Assembly (NCBI GenBank): GCA_019828545.1
Contig: JACVRA010000440.1
Location: 1,940 to 36,074 of the forward strand
Source of the DNA: Paracamarosporium sp. OC-R06-R3
Lineage: Eukaryota; Ascomycota; Dothideomycetes; Pleosporales; Didymosphaeriaceae
DNA length: 34,135 nucleotides
Reading direction: 5' to 3'
Below the pieces are notes generated by a model. That model ran no database searches. It was not told where the DNA came from and saw nothing but the letters and a program-made list of their open reading frames with translations. Of this stretch, positions 21,712 through 32,787 are shown in pieces (position 1 is the stretch's first letter; each line of letters begins with the position of its first letter). Both the position numbers and the translations under genes were made by a program.

Positions 21712-22530
21712 CGTACGGCAAGTTCTCACCATCACACGTAATGACTACTGTGTCATGTTTTCGTCCTATGTAGAATAGCACTTTGGCAACTTGAGTGCTC
21801 AGCAAATTACCCACAGGATACTCGATGCTGCCCAAGTATTTTAAGTGGTATTTAGAGACCATGTCCATTCCTGCGCCTGCGCTTGTGGATATGTCCCCGC
21901 CTTTCCATACATTTACTTTCCCAGCAAGTTTGCATAATTGGAACTAATCTTTAAGCGCATGAAATTGCGTATATGGCTTCTTGAACAAGCTTGTCTGTGA
22001 CTTGTACATTGGTTCACTAGAGAATGGGTTGTATTTAGTCAGATCACAGAGACTCTACTTCAATTGTTGAAGCGATTTTAAAATTGGCTAAAACGTATGT
22101 TGAAAACGAGGCCCTCTCATAAGCCGTTGAGTCTTCGTCAGAGAGTGGCAGGTTGCCTAGTAGGTGCTCTCTATGCATACTGCTGCTGCTGAAAGTCATT
22201 AGGATGACGCATGATCGTAATTTGTAGAGATCTCCGTAACTGAAGAAAGTTGTTGGACTTCTTTCGGCAACTATTGCGCAGAGATTTAGTGAGTCATTCA
22301 TTCAATCTTGAAGAAGTCAAAAAGCTGAGCAACTTATTAAGAGCGAACTAGTCATGGATGGCACTGAAAGAAAGTCGCGCGATAATGACCATTGTATAAG
22401 AGAGAAAATTCGTAAGAGATTACAACGGAAGTGAACCACCTTCGGCAGTTAAATACACAATAGACTCTCCCAGAGACATATGTCGGAGGTATAACATCGC
22501 GAGCCAAAAATCTCACGTCACAGTCTCGGA
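21712..22530. other. Intergenic, convergent gene ends
   Basis: About 820 bases between the 3' ends of the UstYa-like gene and the eight-cysteine secreted protein gene. ORFs here, such as 22044-22301 minus, show no domain. Nothing else seen. Confidence 0.5.
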
Positions 22531-23246
22531 TTAGGATTCAACCCAGTACTGTGCGCCTTCCTCACGACAGTCGGATACAGAGCACTCGTGATATCCACCC
22601 TTGTTGTTTTTGTTTGGGCTTGTAATTCTGTGCTTGTGCCCGCTCTTAAACCCAGTGCATGAGTTGTAAGAGCCATCGTCGACCTCATACTACTAAGGAG
22701 TCAGTATTACCGCTTCCTGTTTCATATTACCATCATGGACGTAGTTGAATACTCACCTCGGTATGAGCAATCTTGAGCCAGAGGCATATCTTGGACCCCT
22801 TTTTATCCTCACATGTCCAGCTGGTTCCCGTCTCCCAACTTTTCTCGACGGCAAAACCTCCTCCAATCCAGGACGAGCCGCCGGTGAGATCGGCGCTGAT
22901 AGTCCAGGATTCATATTCACCGGCTTGAATAGCACACGTGTCCGCGTCACCGCAGCGGATCTCACCCTAGAAGGTGCCATTTGGTTAGTGTCGTGTTATG
23001 GTTCCGATTATGATTATGGTGTCGAGGAGAAATTATTGGGGAAAATACCGTGATTTGTTTCCAGAGCCACCAGTCCTTGGGCGAGCCGTCGCCTACAAGC
23101 CGAGTTGATGGGGTCCACTGACTGCAGGGGTTGCTGGTTTGTCGTTCTGCAAGACTCACGAGGTCCATTCCTTCCTCGAGTGTTGGCGCCGCAGACGTAC
23201 TGACGGCAAGAAGGATGAAGATACCAGTGAAGCTGTAAAAATGCAT
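22531..23246 (-). CDS. Secreted eight-cysteine protein, candidate effector
   Basis: Three exons (23246-23049, 22966-22757, 22689-22531) with phase-0 introns of 82 and 67 nt encode 188 residues. The first intron is GTATTT...CTAAC...TTCTAG. The second is GTGAGT...TTAGTAG; its final AG is needed because the earlier one leaves an in-frame TAG. Residues 1 to about 20 are a signal peptide (MHFYSFTGIFILLAVSTSAA). A short pro-region ends LAERQ, a possible Kex2-like cleavage point. Eight cysteines follow (NPC, RCGDADTC, WTC, KIC, NSC, HEC, SDC). Aromatic Gly/Ser-rich segments ESWTISADLTGGSSWIGGG and KSWETGTSW follow, and near the end SPNKNNKGGYHEC. This resembles an unnamed group of secreted proteins of plant-associated ascomycetes, recalled only in outline. 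No catalytic motif. Without splicing only the first 94 codons read through, so the gene looks much smaller than it is. Confidence 0.82.
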
Positions 23247-24298
23247 TACGATGCTCGAATGAGTAGTAGAACGCGATGTGAGTAGTGTATTGTAGTGAAA
23301 GTCACAGTAGGTGTTAGAGTGAACACTGGGGGTTGATGTTCTTACTTGAAGGCAATGTGACCCATACTTATACGTCCTCTAGAAGTCTCAGCGCTTGTGT
23401 TATTCTCTCAGATCTCGATGTTCTTGATACTGCGAGGCTGTGCGATCATGATAGTGCCGTCGTAATGCGCATCTATGAGAGGGCCAAGTCTCTTCGCTGA
23501 TTCATCTCGTTGCACATTACGAGAAGGAATGGGGCATCTCTTCCATATATGATTAGTATGCTATAGTAGCTCCTTAGCTCTAGATGTTTTTTTGGTGGTT
23601 GATCGACTTAAGTCTTGGCTGGTAGGTAAGGCCTACGATCTTGGCCATCCTAAGTCCTTAACCGGCAATATAGAAAGGCAAGTGCCAAGGAATCATACAC
23701 GACTAAGCGGACCCCAAGTTCGTATTGTGCAAGGTGAATTGCTGTCTGGAGGGAAAGCATGATATCATAGCGACAAAGCTGCGTTCAGGCCTTCAAGAGG
23801 CCAAGCCGAAAATGTGGTACCAACGTTGAGAGGCACACTCAAATAAATTAAATTATATTTGTGTCATTGGTCTCTAAGCCGTAGGGCCTGGGGCTTTGTA
23901 GCGTACATAAAAAACGGTAGATACTCGCGTGGCAGTGTAGACATCGGCCCCCACATTCACTGACCAGTTGACGTCAATGGTCTAGAAATAGTACGATTGT
24001 ACGTAAAAGTACTAGCGCAGTCTCGGAGATATCTCTCCGTTGCCAATCTTTGGTAGAAAGAGTGCATGGGTCGCCCTATAGCGTTTCAGGTCGGAAATCG
24101 TGGTAAACTGCGTAGTAGTATTCTGACGCAACAGAAGGTTGCCACGAACATGCGGATCCTCTTGTCTGCATAGCAGAATTGCGTTGTGCAGAGTAAAGCA
24201 GAAAGACACTGGACTCACTCATTCAGCCGCAACTCGTTTGACTCAAGTTTATCAAAACGCCCACCAACGCCATGCAGCTGAAATACCCTCATCTTGGA
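23247..24298. other. Intergenic, upstream of secreted protein gene
   Basis: About 1.05 kb between the secreted-protein start and the IST1 stop codon. Moderately AT-rich, no supported ORF, no repeat recognised. It marks the right edge of the accessory island. Confidence 0.5.
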
Positions 24299-25325
24299 TT
24301 ATCGCTTCAGCGCCGCAAACCTCTTCGCTAACTCATCCACATCAGGAATCTTCCCGAGTCCATCCTCCTTCTTCGCAACTGGTTTTTTCCCCTCTACCTT
24401 AGCCGCACTCAATTTGGCTGCTGCCGCCCCTGGCAACTTCAACTTGGGCGCCACATTATCCGTACTCGGGCTCGGTGGCACCACCCGTAGCGGACTCTGT
24501 GGCCCAAACTTATTCGGCGGCGTGGCCTTGACTAGCTCCTCTTCCTCTTCTTCTTTTCTGCTCGCTTTCGGATCGGCCTCTAACGCGAGTTCAAGCTCTT
24601 TGGGATTCTCTTCTGCGACTCCGCCCGATGGCTCGTCGTCATTGTCGTCATCGTCGTGTAAAGGTTCTGGCTCCCCAAAGGGCACGCCGTAAAATCGCGC
24701 AATCTCCGTAAGGTATGCGTCGACGAGTTCGGTCTTGGGTGTCTCCACCCGAAGCTTCCTCTCCACGCGCTCTGCTACGCCTTCTCCCTCCATACTTGCA
24801 AGTGCGACTTCCTTGCCAAACTTTTCCACAAGCAGCGCCCTTACTGCATGCAGCTCTTTGATCTCGGTGCGCGGCGCAGCGTATATTATAGACCTGACAG
24901 CCTCTTCCAGCGCTGGGTCCAGCGGTATCGTGTTTGCGGGCGACGAAGGGGACGAAGGGGGGTCTAAAAGCTGCGAGCGCGCAAGGAGCAATTCGCAGTA
25001 GAGTTCGAGGATCTCATGAAGCTCGGTGGTGATGTCGGAGCGGATGATGTTTTCGACGCGTATGCGCGCCGATTGGAGTTTGCCGGCCTGCAACCGCATT
25101 GTTAGCGATGGACAGGAGAAGAAGACGATGAGGATCAATATACTTCGAGTAGCTGCGCCATTTCCCGCCGTTGCTGCTTGGCTTTCGCGGAATCTTTTTG
25201 CTGGACCATGCGCAAGCGCGATATAGAGAGCTTGAGCTGCACCTTCAGCTTGTTCTGCGACTATTAGCTCCAGGGACCCCGCGCGCCATACGGAAACATA
25301 CAACGAGAGATTGTACGGGTGCCAT
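24299..25325 (-). CDS. ist1: Ist1-like regulator of Vps4 (ESCRT-III)
   Basis: Three exons (25325-25302, 25254-25144, 25087-24299) encode 307 residues. Introns of 47 and 56 nt are both phase 0: GTATGT...GCTAAT...CGCAG and GTATAT...CTAAC...TTGCAG. Ist1 binds Did2/ESCRT-III and regulates the AAA ATPase Vps4 in multivesicular-body sorting at endosomes. The spliced N-terminus MAPVQSLVNKLKVQLKLSIS leads into RLRMVQQKDSAKAKQQRREM and then AGKLQSARIRVENIIRSD, the hallmark of the family's helical core (about residues 10-180). An acidic linker (DDDDNDDE, KEEEEEE) and a Pro-rich stretch follow. The extreme C-terminus, DVDELAKRFAALKR, matches an MIT-interacting motif that docks Vps4. The longest minus ORF here starts at 25516, reads through both introns and has a false N-terminus. 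The 8-codon first exon is found only by splicing. The start lies about 330 bases downstream of MSH2's stop on the same strand. Confidence 0.9.
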
Positions 25326-25650
25326 GTTGGTCTCCGGGGCAATGCGCTCCAGGTAGGAACGTACGGTCGAGGTGGGGGAGCTACTGCGTTGGATGAAGCG
25401 GGAGCCTGGGACAAGTGGGATGTTGTCTCAGCGGGGTTGCGTGGTGGCGCATGACCAGGGTCGTCGCCGCGGGCGTGTTGACCTTCGATACACTTGGCTC
25501 CGGACACGGCTTTCACTATTGCAACAAATAGGCCCTAGAGAGACACAAAGACAATATTTTGCATAGTAATGTGGTATACGCGTCCCTGCCCTGACTTTGG
25601 CGTCCGATTCTTGCGCCATTAACACCGTGTACACCCGTCTACTTGCTATT

Positions 25651-28460
25651 TCACAATGCCTGCATGCTCTTGAAAAAAGCATTCTTCATTAACGCATCCT
25701 CGCCCAACACCAGCTCCTTCATCCTTTCAACCTGCTGCGTCTTCGTCAGGCCCTTGGTTTCAACATCTTCCTTCCACGTCAACAGCACCTTTTTTAACAT
25801 CCTGCTGCCTTCTTCGACTTCCTCCTTACTAGCCTGCACAAATCCTGTCTCATGCTTGCCGGAGAAGTCCTCCAGCTCGTCGGCCTTCCGCTTGGCCATG
25901 TTAATGACTTTTTGTGGGAAGCGGACAAGTTCAGCGACGTGAATGCCGAAGGATTGGTCGCAGACGCCCTCCTCTACTTTGTAGAGCAGTGTTACTTCAC
26001 GTTTCTTTTGTACACCGCTGCCCGATTCTTCTGTGCCTTCGGAAATGTGGGCTACCACGTGGAGGTTCTGGACTTGTGGGTACGTGTTGACTAGGGCCGT
26101 CAGTTCGTGGAAATGCGTGGCGAACAGTGCGAATGCGCCGATCTCTTTGACAATGTACTCCGAAATGGCCCACGCAAGACCGAAACCATCGTATGTACTT
26201 GTTCCACGGCCGAGCTCGTCGATTATTATGAGCGACTCTTTCGTGGCAGATTTCAAGATATTAGCAGTCTCCAGCATCTCTGCCATGAATGTCGAAACGC
26301 CCTTGATTTGGCTGTCACTTGCACCGACACGAGCAAGTATGCAGTCGAAGATGGTGAGCTCTGCTTCTGACGCTGGAACAAAGCAACCGATCTGAGCCAT
26401 GAGCGCGATGACGCCAATTTGTCGGATGTATGTCGATTTACCACCCATGTTTGGACCCGTGATGATTGAAAATTCGCTCGAACCGCGCACAAGGCTAACA
26501 TCATTCGTAATGAACGAAATGTCGTCCTGCATCTCTAAGCATGGGTGACGAGCCTCTTTTAATATGGTATTGCCGGTGCCGCGCGGGTGCATCGTTGGCC
26601 GCGTGTAAGACGTGGGCGCATGAACAGAAACATGCGCGAACGCCACAATTACATCCAGATGCGCAAGAACTGCTGCCAACTTCTCGACCACTGGGATGTA
26701 CGAAGACGCTACCGCTACAACCTCATTCACTAGACCAGTTTGTGTCCGGTTGTACGTGTCTGATAGCTGATCGAATTCTCGTCGCTTGGCTTGCAATGTT
26801 GATGTGGTGAAGTAAACGCCATTCTTCTGTGTGGAGCACTCTTGATATTGCTTCTTATTTCGTATGCATCCGGCTTCGTTGCGGGTCAGCCTGAAACACC
26901 AACCATGTACGCGGTGGTTCTCTAGAAACAGTTTCTTCTCCGTGTCTTGATTCAGGTCACGGCCTACGCTCACATGCTCTTCGTTCATCTCGCGTCTGAG
27001 CTTGTCGAGACGTTTGCGGATGATTCCAAGTCCTTCATCGAATTCGGACTTGATGATAAATTCGTGGTTGTCAAGCGCGTCCAAATCGACCGTCGTTTCC
27101 ACCATCTCTTGTAGCTTGGCGAACGAGGCATTGTATTCCCGTAACTTGTTCGTGTATTCTGCGTCTAGTGGATCTCTATATTGCTCATCCATTACCGACT
27201 CAAAGGCTTGAATGAAGCCTGGCAATCGTATGACAACCTGATATGTCCGCACAACATCTTCTAAGTTAGCAACCTTGCGCTGAAACTTCTTCGCAAGCCG
27301 ATAGAGATCTGGAATAGAGCGGAGATGCTCTTCCTGCATAGTTTGTCTTAGCTCAGTGTCGTTGAAAAAAGCTTCGACCAGCTGTTGCCGTTGCTCGATA
27401 TCGGCGACATTCATAAGGGGTTGTTTGAGCCACTGCGCCAGCAATCGACTACCAGTGGGTGTTTTGCAATGATTCAGCAGCCCATATAAGCTCATTGTTT
27501 TGGCTCCGTCGCGGGGTCCGGGCATGAGGTTAAGCGCTTTCAGTGCGGCTGAATCGAGCTTCATGTATTGCGACAAATCATGCTGATATAGCTGGTACTG
27601 CCCGAAGTTGGAAGAGTCGGCCATCACACCTAGATACTTGATCAAGGCTGCCGCTGCACCCATGGCTAGTTTCAAATCGGTCTGAGGAAGGGTACCGACA
27701 GCATGCTCATCCTTCAGGAGCCGCGGAAGATCTTGATTGATGTCTTTCGTACCAAAGTCGGCCGCTCCGCGCTCCGCTATTGCGCAGCCACAATTGTCGG
27801 CAATTGTCCGGAGCTTATTGAGCTCCACGTCTTTTTTGGATGCATCGGCCTGGACAAGGCATTCCTTCACACCGAGCTGAATCAGGAGCGATTCGAAATT
27901 CGAGTAGAGGTCGTTATCTAGAAACTCGGTCACACCCAGCTCCCGCACACTTGCGTCGGCGAAGCAGACGCCCACATTTCGTGCTTCGCCTGCCTTTGCT
28001 GATACTTTGACAGCTAGCATTATGGGCGCATTCTCAACTTGCCCACCTAGCTCTTCCTCAATATCCTGCAGGTTGCCGGGTGAAGCTTGTTTCGCTACTT
28101 TCCACGCCATTCTGCCCGAAGATTGCCATATCTCTATTCGTTTGCTCAGTCTGAAAAGTGAATCGCGGAGGAAGTTGCGAAAGACTGTGACGGTCATTGT
28201 GACAGATTCAAGCCCCGGGTCGCGACCCAGCTTGCGGATAACGGCCGTCGTGTGGTATACCTAGCATTATCAGCACCGTGTTATAGACCCAGTGGATGTG
28301 CACTCACGTGGTTGGCAATGAATTTTGCATCTTCGCCGTGTGAACTGTAGTAGTCTCCCCGGTCGAATATGCGTATTGTATCATCCTTGGGTGACAAAGT
28401 GCGGAAGAATTTACAAAAGCTGGTTTCATCTTCTTCTTTTAGCTCCGGACGGGACGCCAT
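25651..28460 (-). CDS. msh2: DNA mismatch repair protein MSH2
   Basis: Two exons (28460-28308, 28260-25651) encode 920 residues. The 47-nt phase-0 intron is GTGAGT...TGCTAG. MSH2 is the shared subunit of the MutS-alpha and MutS-beta heterodimers that recognise mispairs and small loops in nuclear DNA. The N-terminal exon supplies MASRPELKEEDE and IRIFDRGDYYSSHGEDAKFI of the mismatch-binding domain, which a single-ORF call would lose. The connector, lever and clamp domains follow. The ATPase has Walker A TGPNMGGKST near residue 652, Walker B LIIIDELGRGTS near 728 and the FATHFHEL motif after it. The C-terminal helix-turn-helix region reaches SMQAL. Length is within the usual 920-940 for fungi and no key residue is missing. 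A housekeeping gene, it marks the conserved right block. Confidence 0.96.
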
Positions 28461-29128
28461 ATCGAAAAGGAAGTACAGTTCAACAAAGAGCCGAAGAACA
28501 GGAGGATAGCGAGAGGAATTGCGAGGGATGCAAGCTGGCTGAACTACAACGCGCACCTGCCGTTGGACGCGAAACGCGAGCACGTCCCTGACGCGCTTCC
28601 ACACAACTAGCGCCATCGATAAACGCACCGACTGCCGAGGCAGTTGCCTCATTCTCCAGCCTCCAGTCCACATCCATCACACCAGCTGCTTCACCATGCA
28701 ATCGTATTTGTACCGCTCATTAGACCTTATAGCTGCGAAATGTGAAATTTCATGCTCCTATTACCGTTGGGCAGAAGGATTTTACGCCGCTAACACAGAA
28801 GCGATCGAAAAGCCCGTACGACGGCCGAATAGAAACGAAGAGACGCCCCTCTAGAAAGTGCTATTTACAGCGGTTGTATTACGGATGATAGTGTCATATG
28901 TTGAGAATGATAATTGCCCATAGAAATGACGATTGATAGGCTGCTGTTTACAACGGTGAAGTACCAGAACACTGGTGGAGAAGCGGACATTGGAGTGTAT
29001 TCTGGGACCATGAAAAGCTTGGGAAGGCAAGTACAAGCCAAGAGCTCAAACTACACAACGCAGTTCGCCCGCCATCACGTCAACATGGCAGCCATTTATT
29101 GAACCGCCGAGTGTAACTCGCTCAGCGT
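28461..29128. promoter_or_regulatory. Divergent promoter region MSH2 / small membrane protein
   Basis: About 670 bases between two divergent starts. Several short ORFs cross it, but none shows a domain. No clear TATA box, as is common for housekeeping genes. Confidence 0.4.
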
Positions 29129-29518
29129 ATGACTGTATCGCTGCAACCTCTGCCGCGCTTACAGCATGCCACCACGCCTATCAAAATCTCGACTCTCCGC
29201 CCGGACACCTGGCTCGCTCATGAAGCATTACCCGAGTTCGTTTTTGTTTCCTACATCATCTGGGCGTTGCTCTGCCTCATTTATCTATGGATTAGCGGTG
29301 CGGTTTGGATAGTGAGAAGGGTCAACAATTTGATTGGCAAACGAAGGGTGGAAAACGAGAGAAGAGAGCAACGAAAAATGGACACAAGGAGAGAAATAGA
29401 AGTTGGGGTGGACGGAGGGCATGTATATGCGAATGAAGAGGCGAATGGGAAAAGCGTCGAAGCGGGTGTTGACAAGAAACGATTGAAGGATGCTAACGTG
29501 CGTGAAACTGACGCATGA
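29129..29518 (+). CDS. Small single-pass membrane protein, hypothetical
   Basis: An ORF of 129 codons with one strong hydrophobic span at about 36-62 (EFVFVSYIIWALLCLIYLWI...) and a charged, basic and acidic C-terminal half (RRVENERREQRKMDTRRE) likely to be a cytosolic helix or coiled coil. I recognise no family. The single clean span and the charged flank favour a real gene, but the length leaves room for chance. It is divergent from MSH2 and convergent with the dienelactone hydrolase gene, whose stop lies 113 bases beyond. Confidence 0.5.
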   Translation: MTVSLQPLPRLQHATTPIKISTLRPDTWLAHEALPEFVFVSYIIWALLCLIYLWISGAVWIVRRVNNLIGKRRVENERREQRKMDTRREIEVGVDGGHVYANEEANGKSVEAGVDKKRLKDANVRETDA

Positions 29519-29630
29519 TAGTGTGAGCCTTAAAACGCCTCTTTGGAGAGTGGCTTCGTTTCTCGTCACCGGGTGCTACCCAGAACTATGCACAACCCAT
29601 CCCATTTGACTCGGAAAGCAGCATTGTAAT

Positions 29631-30584
29631 TTACTGCTTCACGTACTCGTCGAACCAGGTCACGGCTTGAAGAAACGCCTGCTCCTTTGCGAATTTTGCT
29701 GGCTTCTTTGTTATATCTGCACGCACTCCAAAACCGTGCTCGACGTCGGAGAAGAGGTTTAGCTGGTATGGTACGTTCGTCTTCTGGAGGATATCCTCGG
29801 ATTCGCGACGCTTGGGAACGGTGAATATATTGTCGGTCTCTGTTGCGTCGTTAGTTCTACTCATCAAAATGTTATTTTTGTATCACCTGCATCTTTTTCA
29901 CATGATGAGAAGACCGAGACCGTGATAGCAAGGGATCACTCACCCGCGGCTGCAATACTCAAGGGCCCTTTGATCCCTTCCAACTCCGCGTTGTCCACGA
30001 AACTTGGGTGTGCAGTATAACCCGCGTCTAGTTTTCCTTCCTTCAGCCACCTACACACGTATTTACCGCCAAAGCAATATCCAACACCACCCAGTCTCTT
30101 GACTCCTAACTCGCCGCGCAGGTGCTTTATGGTGGCTTCGACGATAGGGTCCACCTTTGGCGGCTGCGGCATTTCATTCCGAATCCACTTCATAATGTCG
30201 AAAGAAGCGGGCGGATTCAGGGGCATGACATTGCCGTTGAAGAGATCTGGGATAACGGTGAAGTAGCCGTTGGCTGCAAATTGGTCGGCAATACTAGGGA
30301 GGTGTTGGATGTGATACAGTATTAACTATACGAGAGGGAGAGCTTACAGCTGGACATTAATGGTGTCAATGCCGATGATGTCGGTAAAGATTACGATGGC
30401 GTTCTGCGTACTCTTGTTCTTGGGATAGCTGAAGTACGTTCGCACTGTGTATGTCAACTTTTCATGCTCTTCTCCGCAACCAAAGAAGACTCCTACCATC
30501 ACCAATCTTCTTGATCTCGCCCTTCGCCTCGCCTTCGTGCTTCACACCAATAGCACAGCAGGGCCCGGGGGGGTTAGAAGTCAT
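29631..30584 (-). CDS. Dienelactone hydrolase family protein
   Basis: Four exons (30584-30497, 30444-30348, 30293-29944, 29839-29631) encode 247 residues. Introns are 52, 54 and 104 nt; the longest ends CTAACGACGCAACAG. Dienelactone hydrolases are alpha/beta-hydrolases with a Cys-Asp-His triad that open lactones, as in the chlorocatechol pathway; fungal AIM2-like relatives have poorly known substrates. The N-terminus (MTSNPPGPCCAIGVKHEGEA) and the IVIFTDIIGIDTINVQLIAD segment fit the family. The nucleophile motif GYCFGGKY places Cys135, the acid is likely Asp181 in ETDNIF, and the histidine is His213 in EHGFGV. Length matches the usual 240-250. Unspliced ORFs show only fragments. No aromatic-catabolism gene is intact nearby, so a catabolic role is not supported by context. 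Confidence 0.9.
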
Positions 30585-31086
30585 TATGAGTCGCGAAATT
30601 CGTTGTAGTTATGCAACTACGCAGAAAGTGGAGAAGGAATGAAATGATGGGAGCAACGAGGAAGTGAACGTTGTTATCAAACTAACAGCTCCGGTGGAAC
30701 GTCGCCCACACTTTATAACTTCGCCGGTCTCTCGCCGTTTCCACCGGGGATACAGTCGAGAGGCCCTCGGCGGGGCAGTTGGACGGCAAGGATATCCCGC
30801 ATTAAGCTAGAACTTTTGAGATGCGCTAGCAGCTCCTACGCGTTGGGACGAAACAGCTTACCACGTCATTGGTGTTGTTCAAACCGTATTACGCCAAGTC
30901 ACAGGGGACGACATGGAGACAACGAACACTACCTACAGTGAATTAAGGTATCGTATATGACATGGGCATAGAAAATTTACACAGGCTGAAGGGTGAGTTC
31001 TGAACGAGGTCTGAGGTTATCTTAATTGCGAATACGAAGTTCTTCCACAAGCTTGCATCGCTTGAGGCTCTAATATGCAAGTTCAG
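30585..31086. other. Intergenic, upstream of dienelactone hydrolase gene
   Basis: About 500 bases between the hydrolase start and the stop codon of the CIR_N protein gene; both genes are on the minus strand. No ORF of note, no repeat and no RNA gene seen. Confidence 0.5.
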
Positions 31087-32344
31087 TCAACGTCTGAACT
31101 CTTGTTCGCTTTCCTTCCGATTGCCCTGGCTAACAGTCGTTTGCTCACGCCGATGAGAAGTTGTGCGACCGGTGTGATCACGGTCTTGATCCTCATCGCG
31201 GCTGCGACTACGACTGCGACTGCGATTTCGCTTCCGCTCACGATGCCGGTGCGACGAGGAACGCTCGTGTCTTCCATCGTGGCTGCGGGCCCGACTCCTA
31301 TACTGGAGCCTATGCGATGAAAGTCGGCCTCTGTCACGAGCGTCATTATCCACACTACCACCACATTCGTCGTTAGTACGCATCTTCTTCAGACTATGTT
31401 TTTCTCGACGCGAAGACCTGTCCTGTGATGCTCTTAATTCTCTAAGCTCACGATCTCGCTCCGCTGCCCACTTCTTCTTGTCATCTTTCGACTTCTTGAG
31501 TTGAACCTGGGCTCGCTGCATGAAGGCAAACGGATCATTCGAAACGATTCGTGATTGCTCCCTTTCCTTTCGTAGGGGGTCTTCATTCCCCCAAACGTTC
31601 TTGTTCTCGAGGCCTGGAAATGCGATCGCCCTTTCGTTGGACTGACCATCATCAGCAGTCTTGCTGCCTCTGGAAGCATACCACGGCTGTTGTTCTAAGC
31701 CTCCTCGACCAGCTGCGTTTGAGAAACGCATTGTGTACTGGTCTTCCAATGCGCGTTCCTTTTTTCGCTTTTCTTTCTCGGCATCCTCGTTCTTCTCGCG
31801 CTCCATCTGCTCCTTCACATCGACAGGGAACAGATTGATGTTGCCGGCATGGTCGATCAACGGAGCGTCGCTGGTGGGCTTTCTCAGCCTCACCAGACGG
31901 GCATCAGAGCGGTCGACTTCGCCGTCATCACCCCTCAGAGAAGCTGCAAGACGAATATCTCGGTCGGTGTCGTCCTCGCCAGCCAGCTTTCTTCTCTTTC
32001 TGCCATGAGCATACTTGCGGTCGATGCTACTTGTCTCATTTTGAGGCGGACTCTCCTTGTCCAGCAGCGGCAGCGGTGTCTGGCCTCGAAGGATGGCAGC
32101 TCGTCGCGCGGCATCGATCTCTTGCAGGCGCTGCTCCTCAGCGGCTTCGCGGGCAGCGGCGGCAGCCTCATCGGCCTTGACACGCGCTATGTTGTCGGCA
32201 TTGTACACGTTCCACGACTGATAGCGTCAGTGGGATGCTGCGCCAGGAGCGATGGCACAGTGAAGTACCTTTTTGCCGAGGAGATGGCTGGATATTTGTC
32301 AGTGGCGCGGTCGAACGAGAGCGAGCATTGACATACAGAGGCAT
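31087..32344 (-). CDS. CIR_N domain nuclear protein (LENG1/Cwc25-like) with RS tail
   Basis: Three exons encode 385 residues: an 8-nt first coding exon (32344-32337), a 19-nt second exon (32287-32269) and a long third exon (32217-31087). Introns are 49 and 51 nt (GTATGT...ATCCAG and GTACTT...ATCAG). The spliced start MPLHLLGKKSWNVYNADNIA matches the CIR_N domain (KKSWxVxNxxNIARVxxDE) of LENG1- and Cwc25-type proteins, which are linked to the spliceosome. The domain continues as an Ala/Glu-rich helix to about residue 50. A PWYAS motif follows in the middle (GGLEQQPWYAS), as in LENG1 relatives, with charged coiled-coil-like stretches. The C-terminus is Arg/Ser-rich (RNRSRSRSRSRDED), typical of nuclear speckle and splicing proteins. 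The LENG1-like branch is favoured over Cwc25 itself. The two tiny exons are invisible to ORF finding, which starts at a non-ATG codon. Confidence 0.85.
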
Positions 32345-32787
32345 GGTGGCGTGCAGGGCGTCCGCTATCCTATGGCGGATGGTGACACCAAAGTTGGAGA
32401 GCTTCCCCGCGCCAGTGCGGAGGGAGCGCAGGAGGTATGTGCAGGGACGCTCCACGAACCAAGCGTTCCTCATTCAATGTAACACCACACTATGGTAAAG
32501 TACACATCGTCGCGTGCGCCGTCCATGTATTTGCATTAGCTGTCGTTGCTGGCACTCGTTCCAACGACCTTCTACTTTGAGCCCGCATCCATATCACCTC
32601 AGCTGCGGGGACGTGTCGGAGCGACGACGGCGGTCATACTCTACGGGCTTATAGCGATCATGCACGGTTTCGGCGCAAAGGCTTGCTGAGAGAGCGTTTC
32701 ACGCGCAGAGAACAAGACTGAAGAAGCCACCAACTCACATCGACCGCTCGCACAGAAGCAACCAACCCGCTGTAAACCCCAAGAACA

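Noticed and set aside
25088..25516. Extended N-terminus of the 405-codon ORF over IST1
   Set aside because: It reads through two introns with good donor, branch and acceptor signals. The spliced frame restores the conserved Ist1 core and the unspliced residues have no family match.
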